DNA of 64,000 nt from NCBI GenBank assembly GCA_037903475.1, contig JBAJFG010000590.1, positions 248,001 to 312,000 on the forward strand, in the 5' to 3' direction. The DNA comes from Ancylostoma caninum (lineage: Eukaryota; Nematoda; Chromadorea; Rhabditida; Ancylostomatidae). Below the pieces are notes generated by a model, which did not search any database, was not told the origin of the DNA, and saw nothing but the letters and a program-made list of their open reading frames with translations. Of this stretch, positions 11,068 to 21,019 are shown piece after piece (within the stretch, counting starts at the first letter, position 1; each line of letters starts with the position of its first letter). The translations under genes were made by a program, and so were the position numbers.

Positions 11068-11400
11068 TGGTCGCGGCGGCAACATGTGAGCAGGACGGGT
11101 GCGCAGCTTATCTCTTTTTCCATCAAGTGCTGCACACTCACTCTGCAGGCTATTCAACTCTCCAAGGTATAGTTGTTGCTATGTCCACATAGTTTTTTTA
11201 TGATGATTTTCTTTTGGGTTTTCTTTTCCATGGTGATTTTCTATGATTTTTCAATGAGTTTTTCGTTCGATAATTTCCTATTTTTGCCTACTTTACTGCT
11301 GGGGCTTAATTACCTAAGTTTCAGGGGTGTGGCAAAAAATAGCTGATTGTTGATCGTGATCGTTCGGTCAAAGTCTGGGAAAAACCGACCGGCGCGAGCC
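11068..11400. repeat. Dispersed or tandem repeat, copy 2 (partner 10080-10520)
   Basis: Second copy of the 10080-10520 sequence, about 1 kb downstream, diverged and slightly shorter. The unrelated sequence between the copies holds no recognisable gene. Confidence 0.7.
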
Positions 11401-11559
11401 ACCTCTCAAAAGTGCATATGCTAGAGCATAATTGACGATGATTTGCAACATTTCTAGGACAACAATAAATCATATCTTGCTTCTTCTGAATTAGCAATTC
11501 AAGAGTGTATGCCTCTGCGCCCGCGAACCAGCTATAAAAAAACGGTAAATAACTGCACC

Positions 11560-12109
11560 GTCGTGTTGAGCCTGTCAAGTTATGTGTGAAAATGTGGTAA
11601 ATTTTGATTTTTACTCTGATTTACAGGTGTTTCGGGCTTCTGTCATGTTCAGACATGTTAACTTCTTTCAATAACCGGATGTTGTTTACACCTCAATTGG
11701 AAAGTGATACTGGCCTGTGATTACAAAATCGTACAAAAGAGAAGTGCTGGATACGATATCGTATATCGTTAGAAAGCATATGCCGTTAGAAAGAAGGGGA
11801 TGAGCCAGGCGGACGAAGATTGGTACGGATGAAAGTTGCACGGGCAGTGGTGTTGAGGAAATCATAGGAAACGGGCTCCCGCTACGGAAGCGATGCGCTG
11901 GCGTACTAGGAGAACGTCGCTGTACCGGTTCACAACTGCGAGTGTACCCCGCTATGGCTCAGTAACGGGGAAGATGTCACTGATGGATCCACATCAGCGA
12001 GTGGTGCGCCGGCGCTCAGTAGAGGGGAACATACACACGAATGCGAGGCGAGCGGAGCGAGCTTAGAAGAAGCCTAAGAGTCCGGCGTCAGTCTGACGAT
12101 TAGGATGGT
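11560..12109 (+). mobile_element. Minisatellite-carrier (Helitron-like) family, short member without array
   Basis: Shares with 14090-14290, and with the reverse complement of 26540-26710, an ordered series of words: GTGTTGAGC, AAGTTATGT, AAATTTTGATTTTTAC, CATGTTCAGACATGTTAA. It ends in the family's GC hairpin (degenerate, 12080-12097) followed by GATTAGG and ATGGT. A CAG-TAGAGGGGAA block and GCGAGGCGAGCGGAGCGAGC precede the hairpin, as in other members. Only one or two satellite-like units remain (GTGCGCCGGCGCTCAGTA). Confidence 0.6.
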
Positions 12110-13088
12110 ACTCGATAAAATCAATCGGTAGAAAATTGCTGGGGTGTACAGAGCTGCAGCGCACAACGTCCCAGTTGATTCTTGAAGATTGTGCTCGGAG
12201 TTCGCCTAGTTGTTTCAGAACTCTCTGAAGACCCATTCACTGGATTTCGGTCTACTTGAGTGTTTTTCTTTATGCTTTCTCTTCGTTCGTTGTGCTTTCG
12301 CTCCCAGTAGTGCTATGGAAACAACAACAAAGTAAGCAATAGTGAGTAGTAGGTGTCAATAGGAACAAAAAATAACTGCAGCACCGTGCTAAGCGCATCA
12401 CGTTCGCGTTGTATTGGGAAAAGTTGCAAATTCCGATCTCAACCTCAGCCGACAAGAGTTCTGATCCACTTTTAGCCATCTTCATCCTAACCAAAACCAA
12501 CTTGTTGTTTTTATCCCAACTGGAATGTGTGAGATTGGTCTGTGATTATAACATTGGATAGGAGTACAGGAACGGGTAAGATGATTTCAAAGAGAGGTGG
12601 AAGAGTCAGACCAAGACTGAGGAAAATTTCAGAAGGCGGAAGGTGTTAATCGTTCATGGTTATTCGGGAGGTGCGTCGCCGTCCAGGGTTTGGAAAAGAG
12701 TTTTCTGCCGCGCATGGATGCATCGACACTGAAAAGTGGGAAAATTCAGTGCTGCGAGAGATATGCGCATACTTCCGGAAATGGAAAGGTTTCACCTGGT
12801 TGTGAAGCAAACGAACCAAAACAAGCCTGCCTTATGATCACGCTGGTGCTGTCTGGAGACGCATTACTGCTATGTAGGATACACCAAGATACATAGTATG
12901 TATATGTATATGTAAGATGCAGACTAGGACCTCGATTTGGAAAATTGGTGACGGGATAGGTGGGGGCGGGAGGGTGTGAGAAAAAAAAAGCGGGGGAATT
13001 GGGGTGCAGTAAGATTTTCTTACCGTCACAGATCCCTTCATAGAAATATTCGCTGTAAATTCTCTATGAAAACCTCTTTCTACAACTA
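12110..13088. other. Fragments of the same carrier family; otherwise unassigned
   Basis: Bases 12380-12620 resemble the 11560-11760 segment (ACCGTGCTAAGCGCATCACGTT and TGTGATTATAACATT-like words). I see no gene in the rest of the stretch. Confidence 0.4.
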
Positions 13089-13091
13089 CTA

Positions 13092-13783
13092 CTCAGAACC
13101 CCAAAAACAAGTTGTCGGCCTAGCTTTGCCCAAAAACAACTTGCAAACAAGCTTTTAACTAGCAAATCGTTGTCGACAAGTTTGACGTCATCATACCACC
13201 CGAAAACAAGTTGTCGACAAGCTTTTCTCCTGACAACTTGTAGGCAATAAGAGAAAAACAAGTTCTCGACCAGCTTTTCCAAAAAGGAACTTGCAAACAA
13301 GCTTTTTGGCGGAAAAAGTTGTCAACAAGCAAACAAGCTTTTGGCGGAAGAAGTTGTCGACAACCTTTTAGCTGAACAACCTGTCGACGAGAAAGTCATG
13401 TTCCCATGCCCGCGTAACATACGATGCAACCATTGAGGACACCCGGGCAATGGTTGCTACAGTGCTGTTCTAGGAAAGCGTTCGCTTCCTAATGAAGGAA
13501 AATGTTGCAAGCCTCCACATGCACAGGTCCTACCTGGGGCAATTTTGTAGTGTAGAGCTGAAAGATGGTCAGTGAAGAACGGGTCAAGAACAAGTTCATA
13601 CGGTCGACCATCTGTCGGCAAGGAAGAGAAAAAACAAGTTGTCGACAAGTTTTTGGGCGGACAAGTTGTCGGCAAGGAAGTGCAAAACCGAGTTGTCGAC
13701 AAGTTTTTGGAAAAGCAAGTTACAGATGCGATCAGATACTTGCTCGCCAAATGCTTGTCGACAAGTTTTTTTGGGGTTCTGAG
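13092..13783. mobile_element. TA-flanked TIR element rich in GTCGACAAG palindromes
   Basis: A 692-bp element with ends CTCAGAACCCC and GGGGTTCTGAG, each bordered by TA (13090-13091, 13784-13785). Inside, words of the type AAGTTGTCGACAAGCTTTT recur at least ten times in both orientations, about 30-45 bp apart, near both ends. The middle (13400-13560) is unique. The TA duplication suggests Tc1/mariner-type mobilisation. A short derivative is at 7424-7650. The encoded frames are simple products of the repeated word and are not genes. Confidence 0.8.
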
Positions 13784-13882
13784 TAGCAAAGATGTGAGAT
13801 GTTTGAAACCTACCGAAGGCTGTTGCAAGGAGCACTGCGTATATCAGCGCTATAATCATAGTTAATATTAATTGGCATTTTA

Positions 13883-14059
<177 letters not shown>

Positions 14060-14509
14060 CACTGTCGAAGAGAACCAGCCACTGTCGAGAAAAACTACTG
14101 ACACCATCGTGTTGAGCGGATCGAGTTATGTACAAAAAAAGTTGCAATTTTTGATTTTTACCTTGATTTAAAGGTGTTTTGGGCCATCTTTGTCATGTTC
14201 AGACATGTTAATAGCCGACAGTTGTTTTCAACACGGTCGGAAGTGAGATAGGCTTATGATTACATGACCGTATAAAAGGAAAGAGACGGGCAGAACAGTT
14301 TCATAAAGAAGAGGAGGAACCAGGCGGACGAGGGATGACATGGATGAGGGTTGCGAACGCACAGATGGTGGGGAAGGTGACATGGAACGAGCCTAGGACT
14401 ATGTCAGAGGTGCGTCGGCGCTCGGTAGGGGAAGAGTTGCCGTTGAAGGGAGAACAGCGGTGAGAGTGAGGCGCCGGCGCCCATAAGTGGGGGAAACGGG
14501 TCCAGCGCT

Positions 14510-15290
14510 GTTATAGGAGCGCGCCGGCGTGGAAAAGTGCGGAAACGCCTGGAGTCGGGCCCAATGGTGTGATAAGGGTGCGCCGGCGTGGAAAAGTGCG
14601 GAAACGCCTAGAGTCGGGTCCAATGGTGTGATAAGGGTGCGCCGGCGTAGAAAAGTCCGGAATCGCCTAGAGTCGGATCCAATGGTGTGATAAGGGTGCG
14701 CCGGCGTCGAAAAGTGCGGAATCGCCTGGAGTCGGGTCCAATGGGGTGATAAGGGTGCGCCGGCGTGGAAAAGTGCGGAAACGCCTAGAGTCGGGTCCAA
14801 TGGTGTGATAAGGGTGCGCCGGCGTAGAAAAGTCCGGAATCGCCTAGAGTCGGATCCAATGGTGTGATAAGGGTGCGCCGGCGTCGAAAAGTGCGGAATC
14901 GCCTGGAGTCGGGTCCAATGGGGTGATAAGGGTGCGCCGGCGTGGAAAAGTGCGGAAACGCCTAGAGTCGGGTCCAATGGTGTGATAAGGGTGCGCCGGC
15001 GTAGAAAAGTCCGGAATCGCCTGGAGTCGGGTCCAATGGTGTGATAAGGGTGCGCCGGCGTCGAAAAGTGCGGAAACGCCTGGAGTCGGGTCAAACGGTG
15101 TGATGAGGGTGCGCCGGCATCCAAAAGCGGGGAAACGCGTGGGTCCAACGGTGTGATAAGGGTGCGCCGGCGTCCAAAAGTGGGAAAACTCCTGGAGTCG
15201 GGTCCCACGGTGTGGTAAGGGCGCGTGGCGTCGGAGAGTGGACAAATTCAACAGTAAGATAATGGTGCGCCGGCGTCGAAAGTATGGAAG
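14510..15290. repeat. 59-bp minisatellite array with higher-order structure
   Basis: About 13 units of 59 bp, each containing GTGCGCCGGCGT, AAAAGTGCGGAA, CGCCTGGAGTCGGGTCCAA and GTGTGATAAGG. Three unit types recur in strict order (GTGG.., GTAG.. with CCGG, GTCG.. with GGGGTG), giving a 177-bp higher-order unit repeated twice plus one monomer between about 14580 and 15000. The long minus-strand frame across it is a satellite product. Confidence 0.95.
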
Positions 15291-15633
15291 ATTTCACGCA
15301 CGGGTCCACACCTGCAAGAGTGTATGCCAACGCTCAGTAAAGTGGAACACACACGTATGCGTGGCGAGCGAATCGAGCCCAAAAGAGAGTCCGGCGTTAG
15401 CCGGACGATCAGGCTGGTCCTTTGTAAAACCATGAGTTCTGCACTGAAGACGGCCACTGCCAACTGCATCACATTGCAATAGAATCAGGACTGATGTTCT
15501 ACTTCTCTCCTTGAATAACTTCCTTGATTATTAGAATTGTAACTAGTAGTATAACATTTGTTTACCTGGTGCATCTTATGCACGTAACTTGAACCTCGTA
15601 AATCGGTGGTATGCATTCGAATCGAAATAGTAA

Positions 15634-15968
15634 AGGCAGTACCCTCTGTGATTTTCTTCAAACAGATTTTGCCATATTCCTAAACTAAGCGCTACAGAAA
15701 CAACCAACGGTGGTGGATTTTGTCAAATCCTACGAAAAAAGCGGTTCTCATTGCCACCAGTTCAGCCCGTTTGCGAAGAAAGGCTGAGTTGCTAGGACTC
15801 GAAGTGGAAGGAGTCGGGAGTGAAAGCAACTTTCATCACAAAGAAAGAAAGTGATTTGAACGAAATCTTAGGAATGTTGATGCCTACTTCCCTACAATTG
15901 TTGAGACAACTGCTAAGTATCCAAAAAGATCAGAAGCTCGGACATGTTAGTTTCCGTGGGTGCTGCCT
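15634..15968. mobile_element. Probable TTAA-type TIR element
   Basis: Left end AGGCAGTACCC after GTAA; right end GGGTGCTGCCT before TTAA (15969-15972). The first eleven bases of the ends agree with one mismatch, and with the 858-1268 element. The left flank is GTAA rather than TTAA, so the call is weaker. Confidence 0.5.
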
Positions 15969-16805
15969 TTAAAGAGGTGTGGTTTAGAAAAAAACAGTTC
16001 TTTTGGGTTAAGGGCGATTAAAAAGATGCGTGCGTCAAAGCGCACGCGTTTTTATGATGAGCCTAGTCGCAAGGATGAAGCAGCTCAGACACAAGTGGGG
16101 CGCATGCATTTACAGACTCTGGCGACCGTGCGGCATTATCCTTCAGAGTATGCATTTACCGGTCACCATGAAAATCCTTTGCAAATGGATGTGTACGTTA
16201 GGCATGATTAATGCATTTCCTTCTTTCGTTCTTTTTTTTATTAACTACCTACCGGAGGGTGGAATGAGCTAAAAGAATCCCCACTCTCCACAACTGCTGG
16301 GAGCATGCGATCGTGACCTCACTCGCGGTCAACACCAGCACGATCATCATTTCATGGTTGGGAATATTACCAAGGCATAGAATAGTACAGGTACTCCTAG
16401 GTCACGATAATGACCGAAAGAGATGTGGAGAAATGTCATACATGACCATCACCACAAGCCAACTGATCAAAGATTGCCGAGTTTGCTAGTGCTTAACAAT
16501 GAGGGGGCAATACTCCTACAACTCTCTGAGATTCTGATTCTTATCAACTTTTTGTATTACAATTTTATGCCTACTTCCGGAAAAGACATAGGTGCTCACA
16601 GCAGAAATCTTAGATATTCCTAAACAAGTGAAAAAATCCCCCTCACAGTGAATCATGCCACATTTTCCTGGCATTCGGCAAGACAAAAGATGAAGGAATG
16701 TATTAGCGAGGTAAGATAATGATTATGTGGGATAACACGTTCATCTCAGTTTCATAATTTTGTTTATCACTCCAGATTGGTATGGTGGAATAATTTATTT
16801 ACTTC
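15969..16805. other. Dispersed repeat at 16020-16280; otherwise unassigned
   Basis: Words such as GCAGCTCAGACAC and TGCAAATGGATGTGTACG in 16020-16280 recur at 18535-18670 and, inverted, at 21150-21320. This marks another dispersed family. I see no gene in the remainder. Confidence 0.45.
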
Positions 16806-16843
16806 GACCTTGCGTTTCGACGAAACCGTCTTCTTCAGAGGTC
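16806..16843 (-). ncRNA. Hammerhead-like core of a decayed PLE
   Basis: On the minus strand: stem I GACCU/AGGUC, box CUGAAGA, stem-loop II GACG-GUUU-CGUC, then GAAA, followed by CGCA. It is 38 nt long, as in the other two PLE copies. U16.1 is replaced by C next to the cleavage site, so self-cleavage is doubtful. It lies downstream of the GIY-YIG remnant at 17359-17545 in the same orientation. Confidence 0.65.
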
Positions 16844-16903
16844 TGGAAGTGGCTCGAGTAATTTCTATTAGTGCTCTATACGATCAAACGTCTCGTCTTA
16901 AGG

Positions 16904-17195
16904 GGCTTTCATACATTTGCCGCGGCGGCGCCGCCGCCGCCGCGGCAAAAGTGGGTGCGCGGCAAAAGTTGCCGCCGAGCGGCATGCCGCGCTTTCACAC
17001 AAACGTCGCCCAGCGACAAAATACCCCCTCGACCATTCCTTGCCGCTTGCCGCTGAGCGACGTCGCCGGGCGGCGCCGCGGCAAAAAAGTAAACAAGCTC
17101 TTGTCGCGGCGACGTTGCCGCGGCGCCGCCGCCGCGACGTCGCCGGCCTATGCTTAACCATGGGCGACTGCCGCCGCGGCAAATGTATGAAAGCC
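16904..17195. mobile_element. GC-rich TIR element inserted in a PLE tail
   Basis: A 292-bp element with 25-bp perfect inverted ends starting GGCTTTCATACATTTGCC. The interior is dominated by GCCGCGGCGGC-type words on both strands and would fold extensively. It sits between the PLE hammerhead core and the GIY-YIG remnant, so it probably inserted into the PLE 3' region. I found no clear target duplication. Alanine/arginine-rich open frames on both strands are compositional artefacts. Confidence 0.75.
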
Positions 17196-17358
17196 ACTTT
17201 ACCTTGCCAGTTCTCGACGTTGTCTCAAGCAAGGTACGATGAGAATACTCAAGACCGAGGTCGGACCCACCAGATGTTCCACCCTTTGCGGAATTGTCCG
17301 CACTTGCTCGTGATCGTTGCAGCGGACGACTGGTTGGTACTCAACGTCCGGATCAAAT

Positions 17359-17545
17359 TTAATCTACATTGGATAGCCGACATAACGATAGGAAAGGAAG
17401 AAGATCGCTTGTTAATGATAGACATTCATTTTTACTGTTCATCCCTGGATTTCTGGTGAAAATCCAGGCTGCTTCCAACGCTTTCCTAGCCGAAATGTCG
17501 TCTTCGTGCGCCAGTATCTTGCATTTGATATCAAAATCCTTGCCC
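17359..17545 (-). pseudogene. PLE GIY-YIG endonuclease C-terminal remnant
   Basis: A minus-strand frame ending in TAA at 17361-17359 encodes a block with ARKALEAAWI and NPGMNSKNECLSLT. It parallels ARKALEALWI and NPSMNNRNECLSIT in the 36910-37215 PLE and ARRTLEAFWI at 2930. The upstream GIY and YIG motifs are not recognisable, so this is a decayed 3' fragment. Confidence 0.75.
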
Positions 17546-17639
17546 CCATGCGCTTCAACCTTATGGCGCCCTAGCGGTGAACAATAATGTAAACATGCAC
17601 GGGCTTTGCAAATAGTCTGCTTTTTCTATTTTTGAAAGT

Positions 17640-17840
17640 TTTTGATAATTATGTACTCTTTCTGTGCTCCTGGGGATCGTTACGATGCGCTCGCTCTGCC
17701 CCGAGATGCTGTTCTAGCAATCCGCCCGCGCTCGATTACTCTGCCTCCCGCGCTCGTTTTGCAATTCGCCTGCGTGAGCGATCTGGGGCCGGCCGCATGC
17801 GAGCGCGGGCAAGCCGCGAGAATTGCCTGAGCTAAACTGG
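17640..17840. repeat. GC-rich dispersed repeat, copy 2 (inverted to 5705-5905)
   Basis: Reverse-complement match to 5705-5905 over its full length, including GCGAGCGCGGGC and the terminal AATTGCCTGAGC. Frames crossing it are not conserved between copies. Confidence 0.7.
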
Positions 17841-17920
17841 TGCGAACAAGAGCTCTACTTCTGCTGATCTACTGTTGACACGGCCAGCTGGCCCATAGCT
17901 GTAGTTCGACCTGAGATAGC

Positions 17921-18375
17921 AGCCTGGCCTTCCGGCTAACGTCGCACTTCCAGACTGATAGTTCTATTTACGATGCATCCCCCCGTTGGTGCTCGTTTAT
18001 TCTCCCTATGGCCCTGCAGTGCTGTACACTAGTTGAAATTAGCAGGTCGTAACAGATTTATTGTAGATGTTCTTTGCCCTCTTGAATTTATTCTCACATC
18101 TGTGGACCTTTTGAGCGACTTCTTACCAACTACATTTCGGTTGCGCACCTCCTCCCCCCTTACTTATCAAGGGAACCACTTTCAGCATCTCCCCAATCAG
18201 TGAGCTCGCCACTTCCCCACTGTTGCAGATCATCACCTCAAACGAGAATGGGCGAAAGTGGCTTGGAACATCCTTCCAGCAGATGAAACGCTGAGCATTG
18301 AGATGTAATTAGGTTTTTTACGGCATTGGCTCACTCTCTTGAACACACACACCGACATAAAGTGCTAATTAGGAA
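17921..18375 (-). mobile_element. Minisatellite-carrier family, minus copy without array
   Basis: The right side reads, on the minus strand, CTAATTAGCACTTTATG followed by a short GTGTGTGTG tract, as in the 5' region of the 13870 and 26790 copies. The left side is a degenerate form of the family hairpin (GTTAGCCGGAAGGCCAGGCTG). The middle has lost the recognisable array. Ends are approximate. Confidence 0.45.
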
Positions 18376-18534
18376 CAGTGAAGGTACTTGATCTTTCTAT
18401 TGTTGCCTTATGAGTTAACCCTACAGTGACTTACTGACATTGTCACATGGTAGACCAATATGATTAAGGAGCATAAAAATATGGTGACAGAGGCTTCTAT
18501 CCTTTCTATATTTGTGGAAGGATAGAGCGAGGCG

Positions 18535-18670
18535 CATCTCTGACGCAGCTCAGACGCACGAATTTAGCCGCACGTTCTTTTCTTGGAAACGCACACGCCG
18601 CGTTGACCGGTCTTCATGGAAAATACTCCGCAAATGGATGTGTACGCACCGTTTTGCAAATTGCCCTATA
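18535..18670. repeat. Dispersed repeat fragment
   Basis: Carries GACGCAGCTCAGACGCACG and GCAAATGGATGTGTACGC. Related copies are at 16020-16280 and, inverted, at 21150-21320. Confidence 0.55.
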
Positions 18671-18693
18671 ATTCTTCGGGGAACGTTGCACTG

Positions 18694-19612
18694 CTCAGAC
18701 AATTTCGGGGGCAAATCCCGTTCCGAACGAGAGGGGGGCGAGGGTCGGAACGAGCGTTTGGGTGTTTTCGCCCGAGAAGTAGTCGCGTTCAGGTCGCTGT
18801 AGGGCCGCTGAAAACGGGGCTTGCATTCCTGTCCGCCCGAATACTGTCCGCGTTCAGGCCGCCATGAGCCCGCAAACCACCAGGCGCTACTGCTCCCAAT
18901 CCAACGCACAAGGCGGTATTCTCCACAATTACCTGTCAGCTGGACGCCGGCACCGTGACAACCTCTGGCAGCGTGGTCACTGCTTGTGCAAAGTCTCGCA
19001 CGGAGGAGCTCCGGGTTCGAAGCTATTGTGGATCCAAAGTGATCCATCGGAGTATAAAAGCAACACAAATGTGCAAATTTTTTCACAAATACGAAAAGAT
19101 GGCTGTTTGCAAGGCATATCCATGGTTTCGTAGTGCTAGCCTTCTTCTATTACTGAGAGGATTCGAACCAACCTGACCATTCTTTGTGAATGACTGAGAG
19201 TCCGCTGCTTTATCCACTAGGCCATCCATGTTGCTGATCTCTTCCATACCGGTGTTGCCTTCATCTATTATCACGTGCGTGCTACCACCTACCAACCATT
19301 CCGACCGAGCCATTTCCCTATTGAGCCGAAATATGTAGTCGTTCAGGCCGCTTTTTGGAGATATTTGCCGGCGGTCTGTGGCCGCAGAAAGCGGGCCGAT
19401 GCCCGACACTCCTCACATAGCGGGCCGAACCCCGACGGTGGTGCTTTGGCCCGAATGACTCTGCGCTCAGCCCGCGATTCGCCCGACAGCGCGTTTGGCC
19501 CGCAACATGCGTGGTTTCCGCCCGCTGTTTGTCCGCTATTGGTCCTCGTTCAAACATTTCGTCGGGGATTTGCCACCGGTTGGAACGGGATTTGCCCCCG
19601 AATTTGTCTGAG
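18694..19612. mobile_element. About 0.9-kb element with 30-bp TIRs
   Basis: Left end CTCAGACAATTTCGGGGGCA and right end its near-complement at about 19582-19612, with similarity extending to GGAACGGGATTTGCC. The left half (to about 19150) recurs at 56568-57048 in the same orientation. The centre contains the tRNA-like segment at 19155-19229. No transposase is recognised. The small frames on both strands are not conserved as protein between copies. Confidence 0.65.
19155..19229 (-). repeat. tRNA-like sequence (SINE head)
   Basis: On the minus strand: A-box-like GATGGCCTAGTGGATAAAGC and B box GGTTCGAATCC. It is the close relative of 5955-6032 and has the same CGGACTCTCAGTC centre. The anticodon arm is not canonical. 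A degraded relative lies at about 57015-57075. Confidence 0.55.
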
Positions 19613-20827
19613 TGGTTGTCAGCGAAGCTGATGCTGACTTGTTTACTACGTGAAGGATATTAACAGAGAAGTGACGTTATCTCATAAACTCCTTTTGTAC
19701 TGCGCGGTCATTCATTGTGTGGCTACGATGCGATGTTGTGGATGCTGCTAATAATGGACGTGTATATTGCAGTTGCTGCACTAGTTTTCATAGGTTAGCT
19801 ACTGACAGTCTGTAGAGGATGTACTACTAATTTAATGTAACCTGCGCATTAAGCACTACTCTGCACAAGCCGTGGACACTATGTCAAAACGGGTACCTAT
19901 GAAGCCAGTAAGGTTCCCACCGTCCCCGCTTCTTCATCTCAACCAAAAGATGAATTATCCCTGCAAAAGACACAGGTGGGCTTAGCGGCACTTCGGGCCG
20001 ACTTGTACTTTCTAGCATAGATTATTAGTATTGGCTTTCGAGCTTCACAGATGTTCTCGCAATTTCAAAACCTACTCCGACAGAAAGTGCTTCGTCACAG
20101 TTTTGATTTCATAGAGAGGTTGCCCTCACAGTTTTACGACATGTAAATATGGAGAATCATACGAATGCAACATTGCTTCCGGCTGAATATTCTTTTCATT
20201 CTGTGGTTGCTTCTGAATTCCAAGTTTTCTCTCTCAAGAAATATGATTGTTTAGGACCCATACGAAAGTGTCGAGAACATTCCTTTGAAAACACCTGTGG
20301 CGGCCAGAAAATGTCCTTCGGTAACGTATTGGGAGTACATTGGCCATATTTTAGGAAAGTATCACTTATTTTCTAGTCGAAGCATTCAAACTCTAATGAG
20401 ACACCGGCATTAGAGAATTCAAAGAAGAATAGCGAAAAAAAGAAACCAAAGACAAATGACGTTATGGTGAGTTTGTTATAACGCAAGCACTACCAGTGAG
20501 AGAGGGAGCGGTTGGTCGCATTGGCCTTATACGAATTCGTGCCTTAAGGCAGTGAAGGATGCCTTAAGGCACAATCTAAGTCATGTGTACAAATGGCATT
20601 CGTCCAGATAAGGAATACTAGCCAAGGATAATCTCATCCATGCTTACAGTCCAACCGAAGTGGTGGACGGATATCTTCAAAAAACTTACCAAACGGAAAA
20701 GTGGTGGTAGGAAGGGTGGTAAAGTGGTAGGAAGCAACATCCGCCCCATCATTTTAATGGACTGTATTCGAGTTTAGCTCCGCTGTCGGACTACAAAATG
20801 CTTTTCGGCATTGATTTACACTGAACG
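19613..20827. other. No recognisable gene or repeat
   Basis: Mixed-composition sequence without a coding signature, RNA gene or clear repeat boundary that I can see. Confidence 0.4.
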
Positions 20828-21019
20828 GATATATGACGCTGTCAACTAATTTGTCCTAGTGAAAATGCAAAGTAGAGAATGAGTGGCCACAATCCGAACC
20901 GTTCGGGGTATGGCAAAGTGAAAATGAAATGATGGCATAACTCGAACCGTTCGGATTGTGCCACTCATTCTCTACTTTGCATTTTTACTAGGACAAATTA
21001 GTTGGCAGTATCATATATC
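20828..21019. mobile_element. Foldback element with about 77-bp arms
   Basis: Arms 20828-20907 and 20943-21019 are nearly perfect reverse complements, starting GATATATGA and containing CAACTAATTTGTCCTAGT and CCGAACCGTTCGG. The spacer is only about 35 bp. Transcribed RNA would form a long hairpin. It is probably a foldback or MITE-type element. Confidence 0.8.

Noticed and set aside
16777..17459. Ala/Arg-rich overlapping frames on both strands up to 180 residues
   Set aside because: They derive from a palindromic GCCGCGGC-rich TIR element and exist equally on both strands.
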